A DNA stretch of 64,000 nt from VFZN01 sp963709325 (GCA_963709325.1 CAVPVV010000003.1:3534001-3598000); one strand, 5' to 3'. Counted from the stretch's first letter, positions 53,299-62,308 are shown. Program-made: numbers and translations. The notes: generated by a model not told the origin, from the sequence alone.

Positions 53299-53708
53299 TG
53301 AACACGAATCCAGATGCTTGCGATGTCATCCAGATCGACCTGAACCGGGTGCGGCGGCTTCGTGCCGCCCTGGTGGATCCGGACACGGTCGGCGGGCTGG
53401 CCGACATCTTCAGCGCCCTCGGGGATCCAACCCGCGTGCGCATTCTGGATGCGCTCTCGCACGGGGAGCTCTGCGTCTGCGACCTGGCGGCGGTGCTGTC
53501 GTTGTCGCAGTCGGCGGTTTCGCATCAGTTGCGGCTGCTGCGCGGACTCCGGCTCGTGCGGGCGCGGCGTGAAGGCCGGATGGTGTTCTACGCGCTCGAC
53601 GACCGCCACGTCACCGACCTCCTCGGGCAGGGTCTCAAGCACGTGCGCGAGGCCGTCGGCCGCCCCGTTGCGAGCCGCATCGGCGCTCGCCAGAGGAGCG
53701 CCCGGTGA
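53298..53708 (+). CDS. ArsR/SmtB family metal-sensing repressor
   Basis: A 136-residue winged-helix repressor. The helix-turn-helix runs over DLAAVLSLSQSAVSHQLRLL; just before it ELCVCDL (Cys59, Cys61) is the alpha-3 metal site of cadmium, lead or arsenic sensors, and Cys8 near the N-terminus could be a third ligand, as in CadC. The wing VRARREGRMVFYAL follows. The gene has no clear Shine-Dalgarno because the operator abuts the ATG, so the mRNA may be leaderless. It overlaps the P-type ATPase gene by four bases. Confidence 0.93.
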   Translation: MNTNPDACDVIQIDLNRVRRLRAALVDPDTVGGLADIFSALGDPTRVRILDALSHGELCVCDLAAVLSLSQSAVSHQLRLLRGLRLVRARREGRMVFYALDDRHVTDLLGQGLKHVREAVGRPVASRIGARQRSAR

Positions 53709-55633
53709 GCGCCAACGCGCACGCGGCCGACGCGTGCTGCGGATCGTGTGCCCGGGCTCCGGCGCCACGGTCGACGGCCGCCCGCGCCCGCGGGACGCTG
53801 GCCGGGGTTGCCGCCGGTCTCCTCGGGGTCGGCTGCCTGCTGGACGTCACCGGCCAACTTCCGGCCTGGACGTCGCCGATCTTCCTGGCCGCGGTGCTTG
53901 CCGGCAGTGTCTTCCCCGCGCAGCGCGCATGGTTATCGGTGCGCAAGGGCAAACTCGACATCAATGCGCTGATGGTCATCGCCGTCACCGGCGCTCTGTT
54001 CATCGGCCAGTGGGAAGAGGCGGCGATGGTGGTGTTCCTCTTCGCCGTCGCGCAGTGGCTCGAGTCCCGCAGCGTCGAGCGCGCCCGCGCTGCGATTCGA
54101 TCGCTTCTCAATCTCGCCCCTCCCGAGGCTCGCATCGACGACGGCACCGGCGAGCGGATGCTGCCGATCGATCGCGTTCTCCCCGGACAACGCATGCTGG
54201 TCCGGCCCGGTGAGCGCCTGGCACTGGATGGCACCGTCCTCGGCGGCCGTTCCGACGTCAATCAGGCGCCAATTACGGGAGAGTCGGTCCCGGTTGAGAA
54301 AGTGGCCGGCGACGAGGTGTTCGCCGGGACGATCAACGGGCATGGTTCGCTCGTGGTGAGCGTCACTCGGCGCGGTGACGACACGACGCTGGCGCGGATC
54401 ATCCATCTGGTGGAGGAAGCGCAGGCCCGCCGCGCGCCGATCCAGCAGTTCATCGATCGTTTCGCGGCGTGGTACACGCCGGCCGTCGTCGCGGCGGCAG
54501 CGGCAATTGGCGTCGTCCCGATTCTGATGGGATTGCCGGCCGAGACCTGGATCTACCGGGCGCTCGTCGTGCTCGTAGTCGCCTGCCCGTGCGCGCTGGT
54601 CATTTCTACCCCAGTGTCAATGGTCTCGGCGCTGGCCGGTGCAGCCCGCCAAGGCGTTCTCATCAAGGGCGGGGCCTCGCTCGAGCGGCTCGCTGGCGTA
54701 TCGACGATCGCTATCGACAAGACCGGGACGCTGACCCGCGGCGAGGTGTCGGTGGGCGCCGCCGAACCGCTCGACGGGGTCGAGTCGCGGGAACTGTTGC
54801 GGCTTGCGGCATCGGTGGAGCACCAGTCCGAGCACCCGATCGCGCAGGCCATCGTCGCCGAGGCGCGTGCGCGGGAAATCGCGTTTCCCGTCGCGTCGGG
54901 CGTCCGAGCCCTCCCCGGTCTTGGCGTCGAAGGCGACGTGGACGGCCATCGCGTGCTGTGCGCGGCGCCGAAGTACTTCAACGGCCGGGTGCCGCTGAGT
55001 GCGACGGGCGTCGCGCTCTCCAATCGCCTGATCGGTAACGGCTTCTCACCAGTCGTCGTCGTGCGCGATGCCGAGCCGATTGGCGTCATCGGGGTGTCGG
55101 ATCGCGAGCGCGATGGCGCGGCGGAGATGGTCGCGGATCTTCGGCGGCACGGCGTCACCAAAGTGACGATGCTCACTGGCGACGTCGCATCGAGCGCGCG
55201 AGCGGTCGGCGCCCGGGTCGGCGTCGACGAGGTGCGCGCGGAACTCCTGCCCGCCGACAAGGTCGAAGCCGTGACGACGCTCCGCCGCACGGGCGCGGTG
55301 GCGATGATCGGCGACGGGATCAACGACGCGCCGGCGCTGGCCGCGGCTGACGTCGGCATTGTCATGGGCGCGATCGGCAGCGATGCCGCGATCGAGACCG
55401 CCGACGTCGCCCTGATGACTGATGACCTCTCCAAAGTGGCCTGGGCGATTCGGTTGTCGCGCGCGACGCTGCGAAACGTGCGCGTCAACGTGGCGATTGC
55501 GCTGGGACTGAAGGCGGCGTTCATCGTCGCCGCGGCCGCGGGGGTCGCCACGCTGTGGATGGCCGTGCTCGCCGACACCGGCGCCTCGGTGATCGTGCTC
55601 ACGAACGCCTTGCGGCTGCGACGCTTTCGATAG
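53705..55633 (+). CDS. Heavy-metal P1B-type ATPase (Zn/Cd/Pb exporter)
   Basis: A 642-residue inner-membrane pump that drives metal ions out of the cytosol. Motifs: a CPC metal site in VACPCALVIS, phosphorylation Asp338 in DKTGTLT, the actuator ITGESVPVEK, HP locus SEHPIAQA, and GDGINDAPAL. No N-terminal heavy-metal-associated domain is present; instead a short tail with CCGSC may bind the metal. Start is GTG at 53705, coupled to the repressor. The sensor's Cys pair and the ATPase type point to Cd, Zn or Pb rather than Cu. Confidence 0.93.
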   Translation: MSANAHAADACCGSCARAPAPRSTAARARGTLAGVAAGLLGVGCLLDVTGQLPAWTSPIFLAAVLAGSVFPAQRAWLSVRKGKLDINALMVIAVTGALFIGQWEEAAMVVFLFAVAQWLESRSVERARAAIRSLLNLAPPEARIDDGTGERMLPIDRVLPGQRMLVRPGERLALDGTVLGGRSDVNQAPITGESVPVEKVAGDEVFAGTINGHGSLVVSVTRRGDDTTLARIIHLVEEAQARRAPIQQFIDRFAAWYTPAVVAAAAAIGVVPILMGLPAETWIYRALVVLVVACPCALVISTPVSMVSALAGAARQGVLIKGGASLERLAGVSTIAIDKTGTLTRGEVSVGAAEPLDGVESRELLRLAASVEHQSEHPIAQAIVAEARAREIAFPVASGVRALPGLGVEGDVDGHRVLCAAPKYFNGRVPLSATGVALSNRLIGNGFSPVVVVRDAEPIGVIGVSDRERDGAAEMVADLRRHGVTKVTMLTGDVASSARAVGARVGVDEVRAELLPADKVEAVTTLRRTGAVAMIGDGINDAPALAAADVGIVMGAIGSDAAIETADVALMTDDLSKVAWAIRLSRATLRNVRVNVAIALGLKAAFIVAAAAGVATLWMAVLADTGASVIVLTNALRLRRFR

Positions 55634-55755
55634 GCTTCAGGCTCCTGGCCTCGGGCTTCAGACTCGCCCCGCGTGTTGCGCCGCCTCACTGTCTCTCGGT
55701 CGCAGGTGCGTGACAGCGTGATCAGCCTGAAGCCCGAAGCCCGAGCCCTGAAGCC
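55634..55755. repeat. Inverted CCTGAAGC-type repeat between convergent genes
   Basis: GGCTTCAGGCTCCTGGCCTC at the left, right after the ATPase stop, and CCTGAAGCCCGAAGCCCGAG at the right, directly against the leftward gene's stop, are imperfect complements over about 30 bases. They could form a long hairpin with a 60-base loop and so terminate both converging transcripts. Confidence 0.75.
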
Positions 55756-57138
55756 TTAGCGGAACTGAAACCGCGCGACGTGGATCGTTCCATCCACGAA
55801 TCGCACCAACAGCTCGCGGCACGTGCCGGCCCACGCCTTGTCCGTCTTCCAGACGTAGGTGTACTGGTCGGTAGTCACGTCGTACGCAAGTGTTGAGCCT
55901 CCCGCCGTTGCGGCCTCTTCGACGTCATCCACGCCAGCACCGCCGCAGGCGGTCAGCTGCGAGCCCGGATAGCCCGCCGCGAAGATGGCGAGGCCGCGAT
56001 CGCGACCAAGCGAGAACTTCACCGGCACCGCGGCGCCCGCCCTGGCTCTGTTGATGACCGGCGTCGCGTCGACCGGCGCGAGGAAGCCGCTGAAAGGGAA
56101 GATCTCCTGGTCCCTCTGCGGCTCCACGATGAGCAACGTTCGGGTGTTGTCCGGCTGCTGGAATCCGGCCAGGTAGATCCGATCTATCGCATCGTCGACA
56201 AGCAGCAAGAAGGGGTCGGTGTCGACCGTCATCTGCTGCCAGATCTGACGGGTCTCACCGTCAAAGACGGCCAGAATTCGAGTGTTGTCAGGATTCGTGA
56301 CGCCCGCTACGAAGACCCGATCATGCAGCGGGCTGACCGCCACATCGGCCGCTTGAATCTCGGTCGCGATACGATCGACGACGAGATTCGCCGCGGCGTC
56401 GACCACCGTCAGCGTAGGCGCTCCGGAATCGCCGTCATAGCCGACCATGTATACCCGGCTGGTCGCCGGGTCTACAGCGATCGCGGTGCTGGAGGTGTTG
56501 GTCTCGATGTGATCGAGGACGGCGTTCGTCTCGCCGTCCACTATCGTCAGCCAGCGAGTGCCGTAGATCCGCTGATATCCAGCGACGTACACGCGGTTGG
56601 CCGCCGGATCCACGGCCATCGCCACAGGATCGGTGTCGGTTTCGAGAGTGGCGACGATGGAGTTCGAGGCACCGTCGAACACGGTGAGGGTCGGCACGCC
56701 GGAGATGGTGAGCCCTTCCACATAAACGCGGTTCGTGGCGGCGTTCACATCGACGAACCGTGGCGAAGTGTCGAGGGGGAACGTTGCGACCGCACCGGTC
56801 GGCGCGTCGACGACCGCAAGATTCGTCTGTCCGTTGTTGTCGGCGCCGGGTAAGTACACGAGATGCGTCACCGGGTTGACCGCGACGTCCACGACGTAGA
56901 GCGGAATGTCCGTGATGGCGCTGATGGCGCGGCTGGTGCCGTCCACCTCGGTGAGCACGGTCCGACCGGAGGTCAACTCGAAACCGGCGACGTAGGCGCG
57001 GTGCGTGACCGGATCGTAAGCGGCTGCCACGGGATCGGTGTTCGTGCGGATATGGCCTGCTGATGCGTATTGCGCCGTGGCCGCAACCGGAGTGCAGATC
57101 GACAGCAAGAGTACGAGTGGGACGAAGCGGTAGCGCAT
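55756..57138 (-). CDS. Secreted YVTN-type beta-propeller protein
   Basis: A 460-residue exported protein. A signal peptide (1-24) is followed by seven or more repeats, each near 45-48 residues, with the pattern TDPVAxAVDPxxxRVYVAGY...LTVVDGxxxxxxxxI, a YVTN/NHL-like propeller. The last 120 residues form a C-terminal segment with two cysteines (CGGAGVDD and GTCRELLVRF) and a final beta region. It is probably a surface or periplasmic binding protein of unknown ligand. AAAGGAG precedes the ATG. Confidence 0.85.
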   Translation of the reverse strand: MRYRFVPLVLLLSICTPVAATAQYASAGHIRTNTDPVAAAYDPVTHRAYVAGFELTSGRTVLTEVDGTSRAISAITDIPLYVVDVAVNPVTHLVYLPGADNNGQTNLAVVDAPTGAVATFPLDTSPRFVDVNAATNRVYVEGLTISGVPTLTVFDGASNSIVATLETDTDPVAMAVDPAANRVYVAGYQRIYGTRWLTIVDGETNAVLDHIETNTSSTAIAVDPATSRVYMVGYDGDSGAPTLTVVDAAANLVVDRIATEIQAADVAVSPLHDRVFVAGVTNPDNTRILAVFDGETRQIWQQMTVDTDPFLLLVDDAIDRIYLAGFQQPDNTRTLLIVEPQRDQEIFPFSGFLAPVDATPVINRARAGAAVPVKFSLGRDRGLAIFAAGYPGSQLTACGGAGVDDVEEAATAGGSTLAYDVTTDQYTYVWKTDKAWAGTCRELLVRFVDGTIHVARFQFR

Positions 57139-57395
57139 GACGGCTCCTTTGAGGACGGATCGTGTCGAGCCGTCGCGGAGCCCGGGGTGGGAGCCAACCG
57201 TGGCTGGCGGCGCGGGGAGGCGCCGCGATCAAACCCGCGACGCCGACTATGGTATGCGGACGACGAGCGGCGTGCGCGGCGGTTGCACGACAAAACGCAC
57301 ACACGGTCGCCGACCCGGCGAAAGCTGGCCGAACTGTGCAGCTCGGATCGCCCTGCTCATCCGCCCTCGACAGGCCGGCGGGACGAGGGTTCTTC

Positions 57396-57422
57396 CTGAA
57401 GCCTGGAGGCTGACGCCTGAAA
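57396..57422. repeat. CCTGAAGC-type intergenic repeat
   Basis: CCTGAAGCCTGGAGGCTGACG with a following CCTGAAACC touches the stop codon of the receiver-PilZ gene. It shares its words with 21705-21738 and 55634-55755. The rest of the gap (57139-57395) shows no gene and holds the upstream region of the propeller gene. Confidence 0.7.
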
Positions 57423-57423
57423 C

Positions 57424-58176
57424 CTATTCGGGCGGTGGCGGCGGCGCTCCCGCTTCGGCGCGCGACTTCTCGTCAGTGAAGTGCGCGTCCACGAAGTCGT
57501 CGATCGCGCTTTGATCGACTGCATCGACCCGGGTGAACGCGAGTCCCATGCCCGCCTTCGCGTCGCTCCAGCACACCCGTGCGTCGAGGTCGATGTCCTT
57601 CTTCGAGCCGGGCAGGCGGAAGCGGAGCTTGACCTCGGTATCGCGATCGAGCGGGCTGGTCGTGCGGATCGCCATCCCGCCGCGGTTGATGTTCAGCGTC
57701 AGCGCCGCGGCAATGGTCCCGCCGGAGCGATATGCGATCGGAATGCCGAGCACCAGGCGCGGGCTGCCGCGACGGTTGAAGTTGTCAGGAAACAGGTGCG
57801 GCGCCAGCGACGGCAATATGTGCTGGGCGGCGCTGTACTCGTTGATGTAGCCGCTCACCCCGAGCGCGGCCAGATCGCGCACTTCCTCGGCGCTGCTGAC
57901 CGTGCCGCTGAAGACGAGGATCGGCAGCCGCCCGCCATCGAGCTTGCGGACCGCACGTATCAGTTCCGCGCCGGACTGGTGCGGAAGCTTGAGATCGACG
58001 AGCAGCAGGTCGATCTCCTCGAGGTCCGCCCTCACGCGCGCCAGCAGCTCCGCCGCACTGCGGGCGAACGTCGCGCGGTGGCCGGCTCCTTCGAGCGCGG
58101 CCATGAAGCGTTCGCGGACGAACGGCGTGTCGTCCGCGATCAGCACGGTCTTGCCCGGCGCGGTGGATGACGCCAT
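57424..58176 (-). CDS. Response regulator receiver with PilZ domain
   Basis: A 250-residue cytosolic protein. The receiver runs over residues 8-125, with Asp pair in IADD and the phosphoacceptor in LLVDLKLP, then Lys in the distal loop and Thr in FSGTVSS. From about residue 145, NRRGSPRLVLGIPIAY and LNINRGGMAIRT match a PilZ-type domain, which in many proteins binds cyclic di-GMP; the canonical RxxxR and D/NxSxxG parts are degenerate (NINRGG). ATG at 58176 is the start; the longer frame upstream crosses the promoter region. No kinase gene adjoins. Confidence 0.88.
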   Translation of the reverse strand: MASSTAPGKTVLIADDTPFVRERFMAALEGAGHRATFARSAAELLARVRADLEEIDLLLVDLKLPHQSGAELIRAVRKLDGGRLPILVFSGTVSSAEEVRDLAALGVSGYINEYSAAQHILPSLAPHLFPDNFNRRGSPRLVLGIPIAYRSGGTIAAALTLNINRGGMAIRTTSPLDRDTEVKLRFRLPGSKKDIDLDARVCWSDAKAGMGLAFTRVDAVDQSAIDDFVDAHFTDEKSRAEAGAPPPPPE

Positions 58177-58231
58177 AGTTTTCGAGAGTATATAATCCCC
58201 GAAGGCTAATCGCCCGCAAGGAGCCTTTTGA

Positions 58232-58510
58232 ATGTCCGCTATTTGCCCCGAGTGTGATTCCGACATCGACATCGACGAGGCCGATGTCGACATCGGCGAC
58301 GAGCTCACCTGCTCGGAGTGCGGTTCCCTGCTGCGCATCGTCAACGACTCGCCGATCGAGTTCGAGGTCGCCGACGACGACGATCTCGACGACGACGAGG
58401 AGGATGAGGACGACGAGGACGAGGACGACGACGACGTCGATGACGACGATGAGGAGTCCGAGGACGACGACGACGACGACGAAGACGGCTACTCCGACGA
58501 AGAGGACTGA
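58232..58510 (+). CDS. LysW-like zinc-ribbon protein with extreme acidic tail
   Basis: A 92-residue protein. Residues 3-48 match the LysW/ArgW amino-group carrier fold: CPEC (5, 8), the DIDxxDADVDIGDEL strand, CSEC (27, 30) and LRIVNDSPIEFEV. True LysW ends in EDWGE, to which substrates are attached; here residues 49-92 are almost only Asp and Glu, ending SDEED. A FYDLN-type acidic protein is an alternative. AAGGAG lies eight bases before the ATG. A PP-loop sulfurtransferase gene (LarE-like) overlaps the 3' end. The role is unknown. Confidence 0.82.
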   Translation: MSAICPECDSDIDIDEADVDIGDELTCSECGSLLRIVNDSPIEFEVADDDDLDDDEEDEDDEDEDDDDVDDDDEESEDDDDDDEDGYSDEED

Positions 58511-59330
58511 AGTCCTTGCCTCCAAGGCGGCTCGGCTCGAGGCCCGGCTCGGCGATCTGGGCTCGGTCATCATAGCGTTCAGCGGCGGTGTCGATTCGGC
58601 TTTCCTTGCGGTTACTGCTGCTCGCGTCCTCGGTCCGCGGGCGCTTGCCGTGACCGCCGCCAGCCCTAGCTACCCGCAAACCCACCGCCAGCTCGCCTTA
58701 CGCGTCGCCCGTGAGTTCGGGCTCCGGCACGAGATCATCGAAACAGCAGAGCTCGAGCGTCCGGAGTATCGCGCCAACCCGGCGAATCGCTGCTACTTCT
58801 GCAAGGACGAGTTGTTCACCCACCTCACTGCATTGGCCCGCCTGCGGGGCTTCGCGCACGTGCTCGACGGCAATAACGCTGACGACCGTGGCGACTACCG
58901 GCCTGGGCGCCAGGCCGCACGCGACCACGGCGTGCTCAGCCCGCTCGACGAGGCCGAGCTGACCAAAGACGAAATTCGCGAGCTCGCCCGCGAGTCGGGC
59001 ATGAGCACCTGGAACGAGCCGGCCTCGGCCTGCCTGTCGTCGCGAATCCCATACGGCATCGAAGTCACCGACGAGAAGCTGCGGCAGATCGAGCGCGCCG
59101 AGGCAGCCGTACGCGCGCTCGGCTTCCGGATCTTCCGGGTCCGGCACCACGACACACTGGCGCGGCTGGAAATCGCGCGCGACGAGATGCCGCGCGCCCT
59201 CGAGCCCGACGTCAACGCGCGCCTCGTCGCCGGCGTCAAGGCCGCGGGCTACCAGTTCGTCAGCCTGGACCTGCAGGGCTACCGGCTGGGGAGCCTCAAC
59301 GAGGCGCTCCGGTTGCGACCGGTATCGTGA
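58449..59330 (+). CDS. larE: LarE-like ATP-dependent sacrificial sulfur transferase
   Basis: A PP-loop enzyme: SGGVDSAFL follows an N-terminal helix (ASKAARLEARLGDL); later CYFCKDELF and DGNNADDRGDYRPGR are typical of LarE. ACLSSRIPYG holds the cysteine that in LarE donates its sulfur to the nickel-pincer cofactor of lactate racemase. ATG at 58449 is the only normal start in frame and lies inside the acidic-tail gene (62-base overlap), giving 293 residues and a poly-Thr leader not conserved in the family. No larA, larB or larC is nearby, so another sulfur acceptor is possible. Confidence 0.85.
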   Translation: MRSPRTTTTTTKTATPTKRTEVLASKAARLEARLGDLGSVIIAFSGGVDSAFLAVTAARVLGPRALAVTAASPSYPQTHRQLALRVAREFGLRHEIIETAELERPEYRANPANRCYFCKDELFTHLTALARLRGFAHVLDGNNADDRGDYRPGRQAARDHGVLSPLDEAELTKDEIRELARESGMSTWNEPASACLSSRIPYGIEVTDEKLRQIERAEAAVRALGFRIFRVRHHDTLARLEIARDEMPRALEPDVNARLVAGVKAAGYQFVSLDLQGYRLGSLNEALRLRPVS

Positions 59331-61651
59331 GCCGCTCCCGCGCGCTGGCCGCGCTCGCGCTCGTTGTCGGCCTCGCCCACGTTCCCTTCGTCGCCACGTC
59401 CCTCGAAGATATCGACTCGGTGAACTTCGCGCTGGGCGTTCGCGATTTCGACGTCGCGGACCATCGGCCGCACCCGCCGGGGTACCCGGTCTACATCGGC
59501 CTCGGTAAGGTGGCCGCGGCGGTGGTCAGCGCGATGCCCGGGGCGGCGCTGCCGTCGCGAATCGAGGCCCGCGCGCTGTCGCTCTTGTCACTGGTGGCGG
59601 CGGTGGCCGCGGTATTCCTGCTCTATCGGGGGTTCGCGTCGCTCTCGCCGGCGAGGACGGGCCCACCGCCTGGCTCGGCGCTCGATGCCCGCGCCCTTGC
59701 GGCTACGGCGCTCTCGATCGCGTCGCCTCTGGCCTGGACGCTGGCCGTGCGTCCGATGAGCGATCTGCCGGGATTGACGCTCGCGCTGGCCGCGCAGGCG
59801 TGCCTGCTCACAGCGTGGTGGTGGCAGGCGCCGACCCCTGACGGCGATCGCCGGCTGACGCCGGACATGCTCGCGAACTCGGGGCGGATGATCGTCCTCG
59901 GTGCGCTGCTGGCCGGCCTTGCGGTCGGCCTCCGCACCCAGACGCTGTGGCTGACCGCGCCGCTCCTGCTGCTGGTCCTCGTGGACCGGATTGGCCGAGG
60001 CGTTGCCGGGGCCATCGCCGGCGCGGCGATGACCTTCACGATCGGATGCCTGCTCTGGGCCATTCCGCTGGTGCTTGCAAGTGGCGGCATGCAGGCTTAC
60101 CTGGCAGCTTTGGGCACTCAGGCAGGAGAGGACTTCGCAAGCGGGGACATGTTGTACGTCAACCCGTCGCCCCGGCTGGTCGCTTTCGCTCTCCTTCATA
60201 CGTTCGTCGATCCGTGGGAATGGACCGGCCTTGCGGTCGTGGTGCTGGCGCTGGCAGTACTCGGTGGCGTCGCGCTGCTGCTCCGGGAGCGCCGATCGCT
60301 CGCCGCTGTGATCGCGATCACCGCGCCCTACCTCGTGTTCCACCTGGTGTTCCAGGACACGTCTTTCACCCGCTACTCGCTGCCGTTGGTTCCAGCGATT
60401 GCGTTTCTCGCAGTCAGCGGCATCGGGTTCATCTCACGGCGCGCGGCGCTCCCGGCGGTCGCGGTGCTGACGCTGGTGGCGGTGGTGGCAGGCACCAGGA
60501 CGCTCATCGGCTATCGCGCCACCTCGGCGCCAGCAGTACAGGTCGTCGCCGCGATCAACGCCGCGATCTCCCAGGGCAAGCCGGGTGCGCTGGCGATGCA
60601 CCAGACGTTTCGGCGTCCCCTGGAAGCGGAGCTTGTCGGCGTCCAGCCGCAGCTGCCCTCGCCGCCGCGGCGGGAGTGGCTCGAACTGGCGAAGTACTGG
60701 ACCGAGGGACACGATGAGCCGCTCTGGTTCCTGGCCGATCCCCGCCGCACCGATCTCGCGCTGATCGATCCGCAGAGCCGTTGCGAGGTCACGGCCTTCC
60801 GCTGGGGGCCGTCGAAGAGCCCGACCTTCGGCGGCATGCGGCCAGCGGCGGTGGACTGGGTGCGAATCACGGCGCCGGGCTGGTTCGCGGAAGAGGGATG
60901 GTCGCTCACGCCTGAGACCGCGGGGATGGCAGCGGTCATGGGGCGGGGTCCGCACCTCGGGGAGATTGCCGCGTTGGTTCGCCGCGATCCCGGTGCCCGC
61001 CGCGTGCTGATCGGCGGTCGGAACCTGGCGGGACCGGCCGATCCCTCGGTCCGCTTCACGATGCGCGTCGACGGACGCGAACGGGAGTCGTGGGAGGTTG
61101 CGCCCGGGTTCTTCCTCCGCACCGTTGATCTTCCTGCCGGCTCGCTGGCCGGAGAGGGCCGCTTCGCGCGCTTGACCTTGCAGTCGGCACCGGTCTCGGG
61201 CACCGCGGTCGTGCCCTCGGCGGTGGAGCAGTTCGACCTGCAACCGCTCGACGTCCTCATGTCGGCCTTCGACGAGGGCTGGAACGAAGGCGAGTACAGC
61301 CCGCTCGTCGGCGCCTGGCGCTGGACCAGCGATCGCTCGGTGGTCCGGATCGTGGACGCGTCGTCGCCGGTCCGGATGACGATGCGCTTCGAGCCGCCGG
61401 CCCGGTACTTCGACGAGCCGGTCGAAGTGCGGGCCCTGGCCGGAGAGACGACCGTCGCCACGTCGTCGTTCCTTCACGAGGATTCCTGGACTTTCGAAGT
61501 GCCAATCGAGGCGCTGACCAAAACTGAGGGCCGGATCACGATCGTGTCATCACGTACGTTCGTGCCCGCCGAGCGGAACGGCGTCGCCGATCGACGCCGA
61601 CTCGGGCTGCGCGTGTTCGAATTACGCGTCGATCGCGTCGGTTTGCGTTGA
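59327..61651 (+). CDS. Large membrane protein with GT-C-like fold
   Basis: A 774-residue protein. Residues 1-395 have about ten hydrophobic helices; the first loop contains EDIDSVNFALG and DHRPHPPGYPVYIG, typical of dolichyl-phosphate-mannose-type or DUF2723-type membrane glycosyltransferases. The C-terminal 350 residues are soluble and exported-looking, with beta-rich segments. The donor and acceptor are unknown. GTG at 59327 overlaps the LarE-like stop by four bases, so the two genes are coupled though unrelated in function. Confidence 0.78.
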   Translation: MSRSRALAALALVVGLAHVPFVATSLEDIDSVNFALGVRDFDVADHRPHPPGYPVYIGLGKVAAAVVSAMPGAALPSRIEARALSLLSLVAAVAAVFLLYRGFASLSPARTGPPPGSALDARALAATALSIASPLAWTLAVRPMSDLPGLTLALAAQACLLTAWWWQAPTPDGDRRLTPDMLANSGRMIVLGALLAGLAVGLRTQTLWLTAPLLLLVLVDRIGRGVAGAIAGAAMTFTIGCLLWAIPLVLASGGMQAYLAALGTQAGEDFASGDMLYVNPSPRLVAFALLHTFVDPWEWTGLAVVVLALAVLGGVALLLRERRSLAAVIAITAPYLVFHLVFQDTSFTRYSLPLVPAIAFLAVSGIGFISRRAALPAVAVLTLVAVVAGTRTLIGYRATSAPAVQVVAAINAAISQGKPGALAMHQTFRRPLEAELVGVQPQLPSPPRREWLELAKYWTEGHDEPLWFLADPRRTDLALIDPQSRCEVTAFRWGPSKSPTFGGMRPAAVDWVRITAPGWFAEEGWSLTPETAGMAAVMGRGPHLGEIAALVRRDPGARRVLIGGRNLAGPADPSVRFTMRVDGRERESWEVAPGFFLRTVDLPAGSLAGEGRFARLTLQSAPVSGTAVVPSAVEQFDLQPLDVLMSAFDEGWNEGEYSPLVGAWRWTSDRSVVRIVDASSPVRMTMRFEPPARYFDEPVEVRALAGETTVATSSFLHEDSWTFEVPIEALTKTEGRITIVSSRTFVPAERNGVADRRRLGLRVFELRVDRVGLR

Positions 61652-61685
61652 CACCGCGCGAAGCGACACCGTATTCTCCGTGAGC

Positions 61686-62258
61686 ATGATTCGAAAGACA
61701 CTGCAGATCACGTCGCTGGCGCTCGTGCTGTCCATCGGCGCCGCTGCATGTAACAAGAAGCCGCCCGCCACCGCACCGCCGCAGCCGCCGCCGCCACCGG
61801 CCGCGCCCGCACCGCCGCCGCCGCCGCCACCGCCACCGCCGCCCGCTCCGGCGCCGGCGCCCGCGCCGCTCACCGAGGAGCAGATCTTCGCGCGCAAGAC
61901 GTTGGAACAGCTGAATGCCGAGCGGCCGCTGGGCGACGTCTACTTCAATCTGGACGAGTCGACGATACGCGACGACGCCCGGCCGATCCTGGCGAAGAAC
62001 GCCGACTATCTGAAACGGTGGTCGAGCACGCGCCTCAACGTCGAAGGACACTGCGACGAGCGGGGCTCAGGGGAGTACAACCTCGGACTCGGCGAACGGC
62101 GCGCCAATGCCGTGAAGCAGTATCTGGTCAACCTCGGGGTCGCCGGCGATCGCGTCAACGTGGTCTCGAAAGGCAAGGAAGCGCCGATCTGCAGCGAGGC
62201 GAACGAGTCGTGCTGGCAGCAGAACCGCCGCGGCCACTTCATCTTCACCGCGAAGTAG
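61686..62258 (+). CDS. pal: Pal/OmpA-type outer-membrane lipoprotein
   Basis: A 190-residue peptidoglycan-associated lipoprotein. The signal ends in lipobox IGAAAC (Cys22); a Pro/Ala linker with a run of about ten prolines covers residues 25-62. The OmpA domain follows: VYFNLDES strand, NVEGHCDERGSGEYNLGLGERRANAV (peptidoglycan-contact Asp and Arg) and a late disulfide candidate CSEANESC. ATG at 61686 is preferred; GTG at 61680 would add two residues. No tol genes are nearby. A hairpin terminator follows. Confidence 0.92.
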   Translation: MIRKTLQITSLALVLSIGAAACNKKPPATAPPQPPPPPAAPAPPPPPPPPPPPAPAPAPAPLTEEQIFARKTLEQLNAERPLGDVYFNLDESTIRDDARPILAKNADYLKRWSSTRLNVEGHCDERGSGEYNLGLGERRANAVKQYLVNLGVAGDRVNVVSKGKEAPICSEANESCWQQNRRGHFIFTAK

Positions 62259-62284
62259 CTGCGTAATCCGCCATTAACTGATAG

Positions 62285-62308
62285 GGCCGGCCCATCGGGG
62301 CCGGCCTT
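62285..62308. terminator. GC-rich hairpin between pal and pyrF
   Basis: GGCCGGCCC and GGGCCGGCC pair perfectly (nine pairs) around ATCG, with TT just after on the plus strand. It lies between converging genes and probably ends the pal transcript; the T-tract is weak. Confidence 0.65.

Noticed and set aside
57785..58573. A 262-residue minus-strand frame with long Val/Ile runs opposite the acidic-tail gene
   Set aside because: The Val/Ile runs are the complement of GAC/GAG codons; the real genes on both sides are clear and the frame has no ribosome-binding site.
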